A stretch of DNA of 64,000 nucleotides from Bdellovibrionaceae bacterium UBA2339 (GCA_002344785.1 DDUL01000047.1:5772-69771); one strand, 5' to 3'; counted from the first letter of the stretch, positions 24,778 to 32,836 are shown. Numbers and translations are program-made. The notes: generated from the sequence alone by a model not told the origin.

Positions 24778-24804
24778 GTGAAAATAGTGTGAAGTCGGGG
24801 TGAA
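24778..24804 (-). promoter_or_regulatory. Two overlapping cre-tag sites (CreB binding)
   Basis: Read on the minus strand this is TTCAC-6-TTCAC-6-TTCAC. The pentamers lie at 24800-24804, 24789-24793 and 24778-24782, spaced 11 bases apart. Any two neighbours make the cre-tag TTCACN6TTCAC described for CreB in Escherichia coli and its BlrA relative in Aeromonas. The array is 35 bases before the creD ATG, directly upstream of the operon that encodes CreB. Autoregulation by CreB follows naturally. The exact promoter is unclear, since TATTTT inside the array and TAAATT after it are both weak -10 candidates. Confidence 0.85.
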
Positions 24805-24811
24805 TTGTCAG

Positions 24812-26953
24812 CTAGGGGCGGGTCGGCGACGTCAGCTTAAAAAACACCTGAATCAGCCGTAGAGCCCACTCCGGCTTGCGCGCCTGTCGCCATCGACCGG
24901 CGACGAATTTGTTGGCCTCGGCCATGGTCGGATAAATGTGAATGGTGCGAAGCACATCGTTGAGGCCTCGGTTGGCCTTCATCGCGGCGATGTATTCGCT
25001 GATCCAGTCGCCGGCTTTGGCGCCAACAATGGTGACGCCCAAAATTTTGTCGCGGCCTGGGCGAGTGAGAACTTTGATGAAGCCTGTGGCCTCGCCATCG
25101 GCAATGGCTCGATCGAGATCATCGAGCGGGAAGGTGGTCACTTCGTACGGGACCTGCTGTTCGCGAGCTTCGCTTTCATTGAGACCGACGCGCGCGATTT
25201 CAGGATGTGTGAACGTGGCCCATGGAATCACTCGATAGTCGGCGGCAAAAGTCTTGAACGGTGAGAAGAGCGCGTTCACGCTGGCGTACCAAGCTTGGTG
25301 CGCGGCTGTGTGAGTGAACTGATACGGGCCAGCGACGTCGCCGCAAGCGTAGATTGTTGGAATGTTGCTGCGAAGTGTGGCGTCGGTTTGCACGCGACCA
25401 TCGCTGGTCAGCTGCACACCCAGCTCTTCAAGGCCGAAGCCGCGCGTGTTGGCACTTCGCCCGAGGGCGAGTAGCACGCGATCGAACTCGATTTGAATAT
25501 CGCCAGCGAGCGTGCGGGCGCGAAGGGAGTGCGCCGAGGTGAAAGCTTGAGCCTCGGTGTTCAGGTGCACCTCGATGCCTTCACGTCGAAACTGCTTCAG
25601 CAGCAGCTCGCTGACCTCGCGGTCTTCGCGCGGCACGAGGCGATCTCCGCGCTCCAGCAAGATGACAGGTGTGCCGAGTCGATGAAACGCTTGCGCTAGT
25701 TCGCAACCGATCGGGCCGCCGCCGAGTACCAGCAAGCTTCGCGGTTGCTGTTCGAGATTCCACACGCTGTCGCTGGTCAAATAGTTCACTTCGCTTAGAC
25801 CTGTGATGTTGGGCACGCGCGGCCGAGCGCCCGTGGCGATCACGATTCGATGCGCGCTGAGTGTGGCGCCATTCACTTCGACTTGCCACGGGGACAAAAG
25901 TCGCGCCTCGCCTTGGATGCAATTGACGCCAAGACCTGTGTAGCGCTCGACGGAATCATGCGGCTCGATGTCGCGGATCACGTGGCGGACGCGAGCCATG
26001 ACTTGTGCGAAGTCTATGCGGGGAGGTGTTGTGTGAATTCCAAAGCGCGAGGCCTCGCGAATTTCGTGAGCCGCATGTGCGGCACGAATCAGGGCCTTGC
26101 TGGGCACGCAACCTGTGTTCAAGCAGTCGCCACCCATCTTGTGTTTTTCGATCAGCGCCACTTTCGCGCGCACGGCGGCGGCGATGTACGAAGTGACCAG
26201 GCCAGCCGAGCCCGCGCCGATCACGATGAGGTTATAGTCGAACTCACGAGGCCGCTGAAATCGTCGCAGCGCTTGCCGCGACTTGAACCACGCGAGGACT
26301 CGCCGTAAAAAAATGGGCAGTAGCCCAATGGCCGCAAACGATAAGAGCACATTGGGGTGGAGAATGCCGCTGAGGGTATCGATGCGATTGAGTTCACGTC
26401 CCGCATTCACGTAGGCGACCGTCGCGGGCAGCATGCCGAGTTGGCTGACGATGATGTAGGTGAGCGTGCGGATGGGCGTCAGTCCCATCGCCAAATTCAC
26501 GATGAAAAACGGAAACGCGGGAACGAGGCGAAGCGCGAATAAGTACCAAGCGCCTTCGCGTTCGATGCCTTCATCGAGAGTCTTGAGGCGATGGCCCCAG
26601 CGCTCGCGAACAAAGTCGCGAAACAAATAGCGCGATCCCCAAAACGCTAAAGTTGCGCCGATCGTGGAGCAAAAACTCACCAGCAGAGTACCGCCCCAAA
26701 GTCCGAACAAATACCCAGCCAGCAGTGTCAGGACGGTTGCGCCAGGAAGTGAAAGGGCCGTGCTGGTGATGTAGATCGCCGCAAAACTCAGTGCAAAGAC
26801 GATGGGGTTCTCTGCCTGCGAAGTCCGCCATGCCGACTCTTGAGCCTTGAGATTTTCGAGCGAGAGTTGCTGGAGGGCTCCGCTCCACCAAAGTGCAGCG
26901 AAGCAGAGAGTGACAAAGGCAAGCAGGGCCCAGCGGAGTTGATTCGACTTCAT
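24812..26953 (-). CDS. TVP38/TMEM64 membrane domain fused to a flavin disulfide-type reductase
   Basis: 713 residues. Residues 1-225 have about six hydrophobic segments and the VTT/TVP38 pattern: Ala-Gly-Tyr-Leu-Phe-Gly, Gly-Ala-Thr-Leu-Ala-Phe, Arg-Leu-Val-Pro-Ala-Phe-Pro-Phe-Phe-Ile-Val-Asn, Gly-Leu-Thr-Pro. Residues 240-700 are a pyridine nucleotide-disulfide reductase with an FAD motif at 246-251, the redox pair Cys277/Cys282 in Gly-Gly-Asp-Cys-Leu-Asn-Thr-Gly-Cys-Val-Pro-Ser-Lys, an NAD(P) motif (Leu-Gly-Gly-Gly-Pro-Ile-Gly-Cys), and Tyr-Ala-Cys-Gly-Asp-Val-Ala-Gly. The C-terminal domain has His-Ile-Tyr-Pro-Thr-Met-Ala-Glu as its His-Glu pair. This resembles mercuric reductase/dihydrolipoamide dehydrogenase, but no N-terminal HMA domain and no C-terminal Cys pair are visible. 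It may be a membrane-linked thiol or quinone reductase. Confidence 0.88.
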   Translation of the reverse strand: MKSNQLRWALLAFVTLCFAALWWSGALQQLSLENLKAQESAWRTSQAENPIVFALSFAAIYITSTALSLPGATVLTLLAGYLFGLWGGTLLVSFCSTIGATLAFWGSRYLFRDFVRERWGHRLKTLDEGIEREGAWYLFALRLVPAFPFFIVNLAMGLTPIRTLTYIIVSQLGMLPATVAYVNAGRELNRIDTLSGILHPNVLLSFAAIGLLPIFLRRVLAWFKSRQALRRFQRPREFDYNLIVIGAGSAGLVTSYIAAAVRAKVALIEKHKMGGDCLNTGCVPSKALIRAAHAAHEIREASRFGIHTTPPRIDFAQVMARVRHVIRDIEPHDSVERYTGLGVNCIQGEARLLSPWQVEVNGATLSAHRIVIATGARPRVPNITGLSEVNYLTSDSVWNLEQQPRSLLVLGGGPIGCELAQAFHRLGTPVILLERGDRLVPREDREVSELLLKQFRREGIEVHLNTEAQAFTSAHSLRARTLAGDIQIEFDRVLLALGRSANTRGFGLEELGVQLTSDGRVQTDATLRSNIPTIYACGDVAGPYQFTHTAAHQAWYASVNALFSPFKTFAADYRVIPWATFTHPEIARVGLNESEAREQQVPYEVTTFPLDDLDRAIADGEATGFIKVLTRPGRDKILGVTIVGAKAGDWISEYIAAMKANRGLNDVLRTIHIYPTMAEANKFVAGRWRQARKPEWALRLIQVFFKLTSPTRP

Positions 26954-26972
26954 GCAGGTTCTGAGCTGAACC

Positions 26973-27428
26973 TTAGATGAACCAAAGGTCCAACAAATTT
27001 ATGAAACGATCGCGGAAAGATTGCGGTCGATCGACGGCCCACCGGGACTCGACTTGCTTTTCCACTTCACCGAGCGCGGGGCGAAGTGCGTCTAGGTCGA
27101 ACTTTTTCATGTGCAGGCTCTCAAGGTGCTCCAGGGCCATTTGTTCGTAGGTTGAGAAATCCTGATCGTGATAAAACATCACGCGGGCGAGATAGAGCAA
27201 GCGGGCGCGATCGCGCGAGTCTTTGATTTCTTGAAAAAGCTTTTCGGGCGATTCGGCGCGACCGAAGCCACTCAAAATCTCGGCCTTCTCTTCCGGCGAC
27301 AGCTTGGACTTTTCGAGAAAGTCGCTAATGAACTCTCGCTCGGCTTGATTGGTGTCGTGATCCACATGCGTGAGGGCCACCAAGGTCTTCCACATTTTGA
27401 TCTGGCTCGCATTCGCATAACTCGACAT
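26973..27428 (-). CDS. TerB/DjlA-like small acidic protein
   Basis: 151 residues, all helical in appearance. Residues 15-60 read His-Val-Asp-His-Asp-Thr-Asn-Gln-Ala-Glu-Arg-Glu-Phe-Ile, then Leu-Ser-Pro-Glu-Glu-Lys-Ala-Glu-Ile-Leu. This is the TerB/DjlA-N pattern (an acidic loop after helix 1, then a 'E-x-x-x-I/L' helix and a second 'S-x-E-x' helix), often found in tellurite-resistance and co-chaperone proteins. The Asp/His loop could bind metal. The C-terminal 60 residues are a family-specific tail. GAGGTGA precedes the ATG at 27428. It lies 20 bases from the fusion gene downstream and 24 bases from the vWA gene upstream, so the three may be one operon. Confidence 0.55.
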   Translation of the reverse strand: MSSYANASQIKMWKTLVALTHVDHDTNQAEREFISDFLEKSKLSPEEKAEILSGFGRAESPEKLFQEIKDSRDRARLLYLARVMFYHDQDFSTYEQMALEHLESLHMKKFDLDALRPALGEVEKQVESRWAVDRPQSFRDRFINLLDLWFI

Positions 27429-27451
27429 ACAGCTCACCTCAGAAACCGCGG

Positions 27452-28477
27452 TCAGTACTTCGCCGCTGTGAAGGACACCTGCACCTGCGTGCCCGTGGGC
27501 TCGGGCTTCAGATCCAAATCCTCGCCGAACACCAGTGCATTTCGAGTCGGATCGTAGACCCAGCCCTTTTTCGGATCGTTGGGAATCACTTGGCTGCCAA
27601 AGGTCACGACAATGGTCTGCGGCTGGGGCGCACGGGTGAGATACAGGATGCTGCCCACTTTGCGGACCAAGTCTGCGCCGAGTGCGGCGAGCTTCAAGCC
27701 GAAGTCAGGCTCGCAAAGGCTAAAGGTCTGCGCTTTGGTCAGCCGGAAAAACTCTTCGAGTTTTTGCGGCGAAGGTTCTCCGGAGCGATCGCAGTTGCGC
27801 ACATTCGAAGGCACGTGCACGCCGTACACGATGATTTTGCTGGGATCATTGCCCTTGAGCTGCAAAAGAAACTTGTGCAGATCCGAGGCGCTTAAGCGCG
27901 ACTGATCGTCAGAGTCGGTGACAAACACCAAAGCCAAGTGTGCATTCGGACGATAGAAGCCTCTGTTCGCGCCTTGCAAATTGGGCGGCGTCAGCGCGGA
28001 CTGAACCGGCGAAAAGAACATTTCGCTCGCCGAGCCGTCCGTGCCAGGCTTCATATTGCTTTCGAGGATCGAGGCCCCGCTCGGTGTCGTTCGCGTGACG
28101 AACTTCGTTGTGCCGTGCAGTTCGCCTTTCCATCCGTAGCCGGGGATGGGCCGCCAAGGCGGATCGTCCATGTTCGAGGTCAACACACCAATGTGATAAT
28201 CGAGGATCTGATTGGCGACGATGCCTTGGGTGAACAGCTGCGAGTTCTTGGCAAGATTCTGCTGGTGTCCCGACATCGAACCTGAATCATCGATGACAAA
28301 CAAGATGTCGAGATCGCGACTGAAGGTCAGCTTGGTGTCGCTGACGTCTGTCACCTGCTCGGGCTTGTCCGTCTGCTGTGGAACAAGTTTGGGTGTTGTG
28401 GGCGAGCAAGCCGCGAAGCTGAGTGCCGCTCCCGCCAGTAGCATGGCGCTCGCAAGACGGTGCGGCCATGCTGGCAT
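27452..28477 (-). CDS. von Willebrand factor A domain lipoprotein
   Basis: 341 residues from the ATG at 28477; an ATG at 28546 would add 23 residues before the signal peptide. The signal peptide ends in Ser-Phe-Ala-Ala-Cys, a standard lipobox. The domain opens Asp-Ile-Leu-Phe-Val-Ile-Asp-Asp-Ser-Gly-Ser-Met, the MIDAS Asp-x-Ser-x-Ser motif that binds a divalent cation. The second metal-contact loops are Pro-Gly-Thr-Asp-Gly-Ser and Phe-Val-Thr-Asp-Ser-Asp-Asp-Gln-Ser. There are two cysteines far apart (Arg-Asn-Cys and Leu-Cys-Glu). It is anchored at the membrane with a ligand-binding domain of unknown partner. Its neighbours do not reveal the partner. Confidence 0.85.
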   Translation of the reverse strand: MPAWPHRLASAMLLAGAALSFAACSPTTPKLVPQQTDKPEQVTDVSDTKLTFSRDLDILFVIDDSGSMSGHQQNLAKNSQLFTQGIVANQILDYHIGVLTSNMDDPPWRPIPGYGWKGELHGTTKFVTRTTPSGASILESNMKPGTDGSASEMFFSPVQSALTPPNLQGANRGFYRPNAHLALVFVTDSDDQSRLSASDLHKFLLQLKGNDPSKIIVYGVHVPSNVRNCDRSGEPSPQKLEEFFRLTKAQTFSLCEPDFGLKLAALGADLVRKVGSILYLTRAPQPQTIVVTFGSQVIPNDPKKGWVYDPTRNALVFGEDLDLKPEPTGTQVQVSFTAAKY

Positions 28478-28623
28478 CACATTTTTGCCCAAGCCGTTTA
28501 TTGTGACTTCGATGGGGACTTTGAGTGAAACGAATCCTTGTTTCATTCCTCAATTGAATCGCCCCAGCGAAACTGATGTCAAAGCGAAGCTGTCGAATTC
28601 GGACGCACTGCGCGCGTTGCGCT

Positions 28624-28992
28624 TTATTTCTCCTCAAGTCCCAAAGTGTTGCCTTCGCAATCCCAAAAGCTCGCAAAACGAGGGCTGCCTCCTTCACGGC
28701 GAGCTTCGCTGACTTTAACACCTCGTTCACGCAGCGACGTGAGCGTGTGGTCGATATTCGAAGTTGCGAAATACAGGATCGGGCCGAAGCCGACATCTTT
28801 GGAGTCCGCTTCGCTCGGGTGCAGGTCGAGGCGAAATTTCATTTTCTCATGGTAAAGCGAAGCGTAGGCGCCGGGGGACTCGTGACGAACTTTGAAGCCC
28901 AGCACATCTTGATACCAGCGCACTGCGCGCGCGAAATCGTTCACGTAGAGCATCGGATGTGAAAAGCCCACGAGCTGATCCATGTTCTCCAT
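28624..28992 (-). CDS. VOC (glyoxalase/bleomycin-resistance) family protein
   Basis: 122 residues, one pair of beta-alpha-beta-beta-beta modules. The ATG at 28992 has GGGAGG seven bases upstream. The first module has His-Pro-Met-Leu-Tyr-Val-Asn-Asp-Phe-Ala-Arg-Ala-Val-Arg-Trp-Tyr-Gln and Leu-Gly-Phe. The second has Ile-Leu-Tyr-Phe-Ala-Thr, the Asp-His helix, and Phe-x-Asp-Cys-Glu-Gly-Asn at the end. His at the first strand and Glu at the last fit the usual metal ligands. The size and pattern match single-domain VOC proteins, whose substrates cannot be told from sequence. It lies just downstream of the TetR gene on the same strand and may be co-transcribed with it. Confidence 0.85.
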   Translation of the reverse strand: MENMDQLVGFSHPMLYVNDFARAVRWYQDVLGFKVRHESPGAYASLYHEKMKFRLDLHPSEADSKDVGFGPILYFATSNIDHTLTSLRERGVKVSEARREGGSPRFASFWDCEGNTLGLEEK

Positions 28993-29029
28993 ATTCAAGC
29001 CTCCCGAAAGGGTTGATGAGGCCTCGACT

Positions 29030-29779
29030 TTAGACGCGCGAATTGCGTTTTGGCGAGTCTCGTCGCGCCGCGAGTGGCTCGGGAATCACAAGCTGAAGAA
29101 CTTGCAGAATGGGCTGGAGAACTCGGCCTGTCAGCGGAATGCGAGAGAAGCGGATGAGGCGAATGATTTGCGGTGTGAGCAGGCGGATCAGCTCATGGGT
29201 TTGTTTTTGCGCCGGCGACTTGTCAAAAACCCAATAGAAGATCATGCCCATCATGTACATCCACAAGAGCTCGGGCAGATAAGTCTCGAGCTTTTTGTGC
29301 GCGCTTAGATCACTTCCGTCGATGCATTCGCGCATCAGATCGATGGTGGCTTCGCGAATGAGTTTTTGTTCGGGTCCAAAGGGCGAAAGTGTGGAGCGGG
29401 GATCGACGGCCGCTCGCGAGAGCACGATGAGCAATTCGCGTGACTCGTGAAATGTCGCCAGACGCGCTTCGAGAAGGCTGATGAATCGTGCTTCAAAGCG
29501 AGTGTGCGCGGACATGGCCTCGCGTGCGGCCTCGGCGAACTGCTGAAAGGTCCGCTCGTAAAAGCGCTGGATCACGGCTTCTTTGCTAGGGAAGTGATAG
29601 TAAAATGCGCCCGGCGAAAGATCGGCGGCCTGGGCGAGGTCTCGCATCGTGGTCTCGTCAAAACCTCGCCGCAAAAACTGCTGGATCGAAATCTCATAGA
29701 GTCGCTCGGCGGTGCGCTCGGATTTACTTTTTTTCGACTTTGATTCCTCTGTGGAATCCAGATGTTGAGGCTTGGTCAT
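29030..29779 (-). CDS. TetR-family transcriptional regulator
   Basis: 249 residues. The helix-turn-helix at about residues 25-70 is canonical: Phe-Leu-Arg-Arg-Gly-Phe-Asp-Glu-Thr-Thr-Met-Arg-Asp-Leu-Ala, Ala-Asp-Leu-Ser-Pro-Gly-Ala-Phe-Tyr-Tyr-His-Phe-Pro-Ser-Lys-Glu. The remaining helices form the ligand pocket, and the C-terminal 40 residues are basic. The N-terminus carries a Lys/Ser-rich tail. It is divergent from a two-gene operon. The 118 bases between the starts contain two palindromes, TTTGAACACGTTTAAA and TTTAAACACGTTCAAA, which are the obvious operators. I infer that it represses its own gene and the operon at 29898-31290. Confidence 0.92.
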   Translation of the reverse strand: MTKPQHLDSTEESKSKKSKSERTAERLYEISIQQFLRRGFDETTMRDLAQAADLSPGAFYYHFPSKEAVIQRFYERTFQQFAEAAREAMSAHTRFEARFISLLEARLATFHESRELLIVLSRAAVDPRSTLSPFGPEQKLIREATIDLMRECIDGSDLSAHKKLETYLPELLWMYMMGMIFYWVFDKSPAQKQTHELIRLLTPQIIRLIRFSRIPLTGRVLQPILQVLQLVIPEPLAARRDSPKRNSRV

Positions 29780-29820
29780 AACGGAATTGTAGGTCTGGGC
29801 TGAGGTGAAGCAAAGAATTA

Positions 29821-29865
29821 TTTGAACACGTTTAAAAATCGTGGCATAATTTAAACACGTTCAAA
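29821..29865. promoter_or_regulatory. Twin TetR operators around a promoter
   Basis: Site 1 is TTTGAACACGTTTAAA (29821-29836) and site 2 is TTTAAACACGTTCAAA (29850-29865), each a palindrome with one mismatch, with centres 29 bases apart. Together they are inverted copies of each other except for two central bases. A rightward promoter lies inside: -35 TTGAAC (29822-29827), a 17-base gap, and -10 CATAAT (29845-29850). A regulator on the sites would cover both -35 and the start point. The regulator is most likely the adjacent TetR. Confidence 0.8.
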
Positions 29866-29897
29866 AATAGCATATAAGCTATTGAAAGGACAGGATT

Positions 29898-30374
29898 ATG
29901 GGCCGCTATTCTCTGCCTCATCAGCTGCACGTCGCGTCCGCGCTTAGCTTCGCTTTGACGCTTTGGATGATCTATTTGGCGCTGCGGGCGCCCTACACCC
30001 AGGACACTGAGACCCAGCAATGGGTGATTGGTGCCGCGAGCTTTGTGGTCTTGCATCTTGCGGGAGTCCTGACTGCACAAGCTCTGCCGCGTCGACTTGA
30101 AGTTTGGGTCTTGGACCGACGTCCCTTCTGGGGAGCCTGTGTGGTGAGTCTCATTCACATCTACGTGCAGATGCTGACACTGCAAGTGTTCGTGACTGTG
30201 TTGGATGTGATGGATGGACGGTTTTTAGAAGGTTGGTGGACGCTGCCGCTCATGCCTTTACTTTGGCAAGTCTACTTTGCGCCGATCACCCTCGTCGTGC
30301 TGGCCGTGAGCACTGTGGGCGGTGGATTGATGCTTCGCTATCTGGGAGGACGTCGTGACTATTTCAGCAAATGA
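29898..30374 (+). CDS. Four-helix inner-membrane protein of unknown function
   Basis: 158 residues with four hydrophobic segments at about 12-32, 45-65, 78-100 and 122-148, separated by short loops with several Arg. AGGA lies upstream of the ATG. I recognise no family. The gene is first in an operon under the twin TetR operators and overlaps the next gene by 20 bases, which suggests that both products serve the same purpose. Small repressible four-helix proteins of this kind are often transport or lipid-related, but no motif here supports a choice. Confidence 0.6.
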   Translation: MGRYSLPHQLHVASALSFALTLWMIYLALRAPYTQDTETQQWVIGAASFVVLHLAGVLTAQALPRRLEVWVLDRRPFWGACVVSLIHIYVQMLTLQVFVTVLDVMDGRFLEGWWTLPLMPLLWQVYFAPITLVVLAVSTVGGGLMLRYLGGRRDYFSK

Positions 30375-31290
30375 CCAACGGAAGAAACTTGTGATCGCCG
30401 GAGCGAACTCTTATCTAGGGCGCGCCGTGGCTCAGCACTTCATCGATCAAGCTTGGACAGTCGTGAGTCTTGTGCGCCGATCGGGCACGGCACCCGCTAA
30501 GACGCAAGAGGTGTTGTGGGATGGCCAGAGCCTGGGGGCGTGGACAGAATCGCTTGCGGGCGCGCACGTGCTCTTGAACCTCGCGGGCCGAAGCGTGAAC
30601 TGTCGATATTCCAAAAAGAATCGTCAGGAGATGCTTCGCTCGCGGGTGGAGAGCACGCGAATTTTGGGCGAGGCCATCGGCGCGCTCAAAGATCCGCCAC
30701 AACTTTGGCTCAACTCCAGCACCGCGACGATTTATCGCGATGCTTATGATCGGGCTCAAGATGAGTTTCAGGGCGAGCTCGGCAAAGGCTTCTCCGTGGA
30801 AATTGCCAAGGCGTGGGAGCAAGAGCTCGCCAAGGCGCCGACAGCGGAGCGAGTTCGCAAAGTTGCGCTGCGAACCGCGATGGTGTTTGGACCTGGCCGC
30901 GGTGGCGTGGGCGAGGCCTTTGGGCAAATCGTCAAACAGAGACTGGGTGGTGCAGCGGGAAGTGGCGAGCAGTATGTCTCGTGGATTCATCTGCAAGATT
31001 TCTTACGGGCATTGCAGTTCATCATCGAGCATGACGAGCTGGAAGGAGCTGTCAACTTGGCGGCGCCGGATCCTCGACCGAATCGCGAGTTCATGCGAAT
31101 TCTGCGTCAGCGAATGCAAGTCGGCTTGGGTTTACCTGCGCCGGAATGGCTCTTGGAACTGGGTGCGATTTTCAAGCGCACAGAGACCGAGTTGCTATTG
31201 AAAAGCCGCCGCGTTTGGCCCGCCCGCTTGCTTCAGGCTGGATTCAAATTTCAGTACGAGACTTGGTCGTCGGTGCCCTTGGAGGCCTAG
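30355..31290 (+). CDS. NAD(P)-dependent epimerase-like protein, TIGR01777/YfcH type
   Basis: 311 residues from a GTG at 30355 with GGGAGG five bases upstream. The Rossmann motif Ala-Gly-Ala-Asn-Ser-Tyr-Leu-Gly is followed by Val-Leu-Leu-Asn-Leu-Ala-Gly-Arg-Ser-Val. Ser-Ser-Thr-Ala-Thr-Ile-Tyr matches the TIGR01777 'S-x-(A/T)-x-x-Y' catalytic block. Arg-Thr-Ala-Met-Val-Phe-Gly-Pro-Gly, Trp-Ile-His-Leu-Gln-Asp, Val-Asn-Leu-Ala-Ala-Pro and the final DUF1731 part with Leu-Gln-Ala-Gly-Phe-x-Phe fit the YfcH/SDR39U1 group. A usual Lys of the active site is not obvious. The substrate is unknown. It is the second gene of the TetR-controlled operon. Confidence 0.85.
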   Translation: MTISANDQRKKLVIAGANSYLGRAVAQHFIDQAWTVVSLVRRSGTAPAKTQEVLWDGQSLGAWTESLAGAHVLLNLAGRSVNCRYSKKNRQEMLRSRVESTRILGEAIGALKDPPQLWLNSSTATIYRDAYDRAQDEFQGELGKGFSVEIAKAWEQELAKAPTAERVRKVALRTAMVFGPGRGGVGEAFGQIVKQRLGGAAGSGEQYVSWIHLQDFLRALQFIIEHDELEGAVNLAAPDPRPNREFMRILRQRMQVGLGLPAPEWLLELGAIFKRTETELLLKSRRVWPARLLQAGFKFQYETWSSVPLEA

Positions 31291-31338
31291 GAAGTTTTGC
31301 TGAGCAGAGCTTGTGCGCTTGCGCGTTTTTGGCGTGAA

Positions 31339-32367
31339 TCAACGATCTTCGATGGCTTGGTAGATGGCGTTTCCGAGATAGGGATTCCCACCGGAGTCGG
31401 CGCGATGATACCAAGCCAGCGCGCCTTCGACGGGATGGCCTTTGCCGAGAATGAAGTTGCCGAGGTTCTTTGGGCGATGTTCGCGGTAAAGATAAATTGC
31501 CAAATCGCCTAAAGGTGTCGGCATGGTTTCGCGAGCTTGAAGCAGTGACATGATGTGATTGTTGTCGTCGGCCTCATCGGGATTGAGACTTGCGTGCGTG
31601 ATTAGCCCGATCGAGCCCCATGCCAGAAACGCGTCCGTCACCAGCAGCATCGGATAACAGGCTCGGCACTCAAAGGCGCGAATGTATTCGCCGATCCCGA
31701 CAGGGCCAATGAAGTCGTGATTCTGATACTTGCCAAGTCGAAGCGCATGCTGCTTGGCCATTTCTCGCAAGCGATCATGCATTTTGTATTTGCCCAGCGC
31801 GATGAGTAGCGGACGATGCTGATCGCGCGAAAAGCGTCTGGGGTCGGAGCGAAATCCCGCCTGATGAGGATGCCGCACATAAATTCCAGCGCGAACTTCA
31901 AGCTGTTCCAAAGAACGTGTGAATCCGTCTCGGTCATCGTGCAGGTAGTAGAACATGCCGGTGCGTTGAGCGGTGTCACCGCCGTCGCCATCGCTCTGCA
32001 CGATCAGGCCATGCTCATCAAAATGTAGCGGAAATAAATCTTCGACGGGCGAGCTCGGCTCCTGCTCCTCCAGTCGTGCCAAGTCAGCGAGCACTTGCAT
32101 CTCGTGACGTGATAAGCGCTGCAGGTCGTGCGGTGGCGGCGCGAGATCCGCGCTGATCCAAGTCGACACTCGATCTGATTCGGGTGCGAAAACGGGCTGA
32201 AGCACGAATTGCGTTGAGGCGATCGAGGCCGGTGCGCGCGCGGACGGTGATGGCTTTGCACCACGAGTGAGTGACGGAATGGATTCCGGCGCCGGTACAA
32301 ACGGGTTGTAGGCGTATTGCACGCTTAAGAGGAATAGAAAAAGACCGAGCGGCCACCGCATTTTCAT
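31339..32367 (-). CDS. Exported protein with conserved Asp-Gly-Gly-Asp-Thr segment, function unknown
   Basis: 342 residues; GGGAG precedes the ATG and residues 5-22 form a hydrophobic export segment. After an Ala/Pro/Ser-rich linker of about 90 residues, the main domain has Phe-Asp-Glu-His-Gly-Leu-Ile-Val-Gln-Ser-Asp-Gly-Asp-Gly-Gly-Asp-Thr-Ala. Then follow Arg-Thr-Gly-Met-Phe-Tyr, Arg-His-Pro, Arg-Ser-Asp-Pro-Arg-Arg-Phe-Ser-Arg-Asp-Gln, Gly-Asn-Phe-Ile-Leu-Gly-Lys-Gly-His-Pro and Tyr-Leu-Gly-Asn-Ala-Ile. The pattern of short helices with conserved Arg-Asp-Gln and Gly-Asp-Thr turns suggests an (alpha/alpha) barrel of the glycan-handling kind, but I cannot name the family. Convergent with the TetR-controlled operon. 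Confidence 0.6.
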   Translation of the reverse strand: MKMRWPLGLFLFLLSVQYAYNPFVPAPESIPSLTRGAKPSPSARAPASIASTQFVLQPVFAPESDRVSTWISADLAPPPHDLQRLSRHEMQVLADLARLEEQEPSSPVEDLFPLHFDEHGLIVQSDGDGGDTAQRTGMFYYLHDDRDGFTRSLEQLEVRAGIYVRHPHQAGFRSDPRRFSRDQHRPLLIALGKYKMHDRLREMAKQHALRLGKYQNHDFIGPVGIGEYIRAFECRACYPMLLVTDAFLAWGSIGLITHASLNPDEADDNNHIMSLLQARETMPTPLGDLAIYLYREHRPKNLGNFILGKGHPVEGALAWYHRADSGGNPYLGNAIYQAIEDR

Positions 32368-32518
32368 GCGAACTCCCTTCCTCTAGTCTAGACACTCCGC
32401 CGGGCCGAAGGGGAAAAAGCTCGGTCTGTCAGCCGCGAGCGACGTCCTGAAAGCCGCTCTGGTGGCGGATTTCATGGCGCGCCTATGCAGTTGTTTCAAT
32501 TTGAGACGGGAATAGTGG

Positions 32519-32752
32519 CTATGGATTTCGGCTCTTCGAAGCCTCAGTTGCTGGGGCTGGGGTCTCGGCGGGAGGGGTGGTCGAAGTGGCCTCATGAGTT
32601 TCGCCGCGGTGGGCGCGCTCGGCTTCCAGGGCGACTTTACCGGTGATGCCGACCCACTCAGGAAACAGCAGCATGATGACGATGTACGCCACAATGCCGA
32701 GTACAAAAACAATTCCGCCGGCGATGATGACCCACTGACTTGAATCTTCCAT
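32519..32752 (-). CDS. Small single-helix membrane protein
   Basis: 77 residues. One hydrophobic helix (about residues 7-30), Trp-Val-Ile-Ile-Ala-Gly-Gly-Ile-Val-Phe-Val-Leu, is followed by Pro-Glu-Trp-Val-Gly-Ile-Thr-Gly-Lys-Val and a 45-residue tail rich in Glu, Ala, Thr and Pro. No family is recognised. The tail could be a flexible cytoplasmic segment. The neighbours on both sides are exported proteins on the same strand. The 150 bases before the 32367 gene hold nothing I can name. Confidence 0.55.
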   Translation of the reverse strand: MEDSSQWVIIAGGIVFVLGIVAYIVIMLLFPEWVGITGKVALEAERAHRGETHEATSTTPPAETPAPATEASKSRNP

Positions 32753-32836
32753 GCGAGCGATCCTAGCTGAAAATCACATCGAGGTCTGCATGAACCTCGT
32801 GCCGCCCAGAAAATTTACTTGGCCTTGATCTTGAGC

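Noticed and set aside
24812..26953. Mercuric reductase (merA)
   Set aside because: The redox Cys pair is present, but there is no C-terminal Cys pair, no HMA domain and no mer operon nearby.
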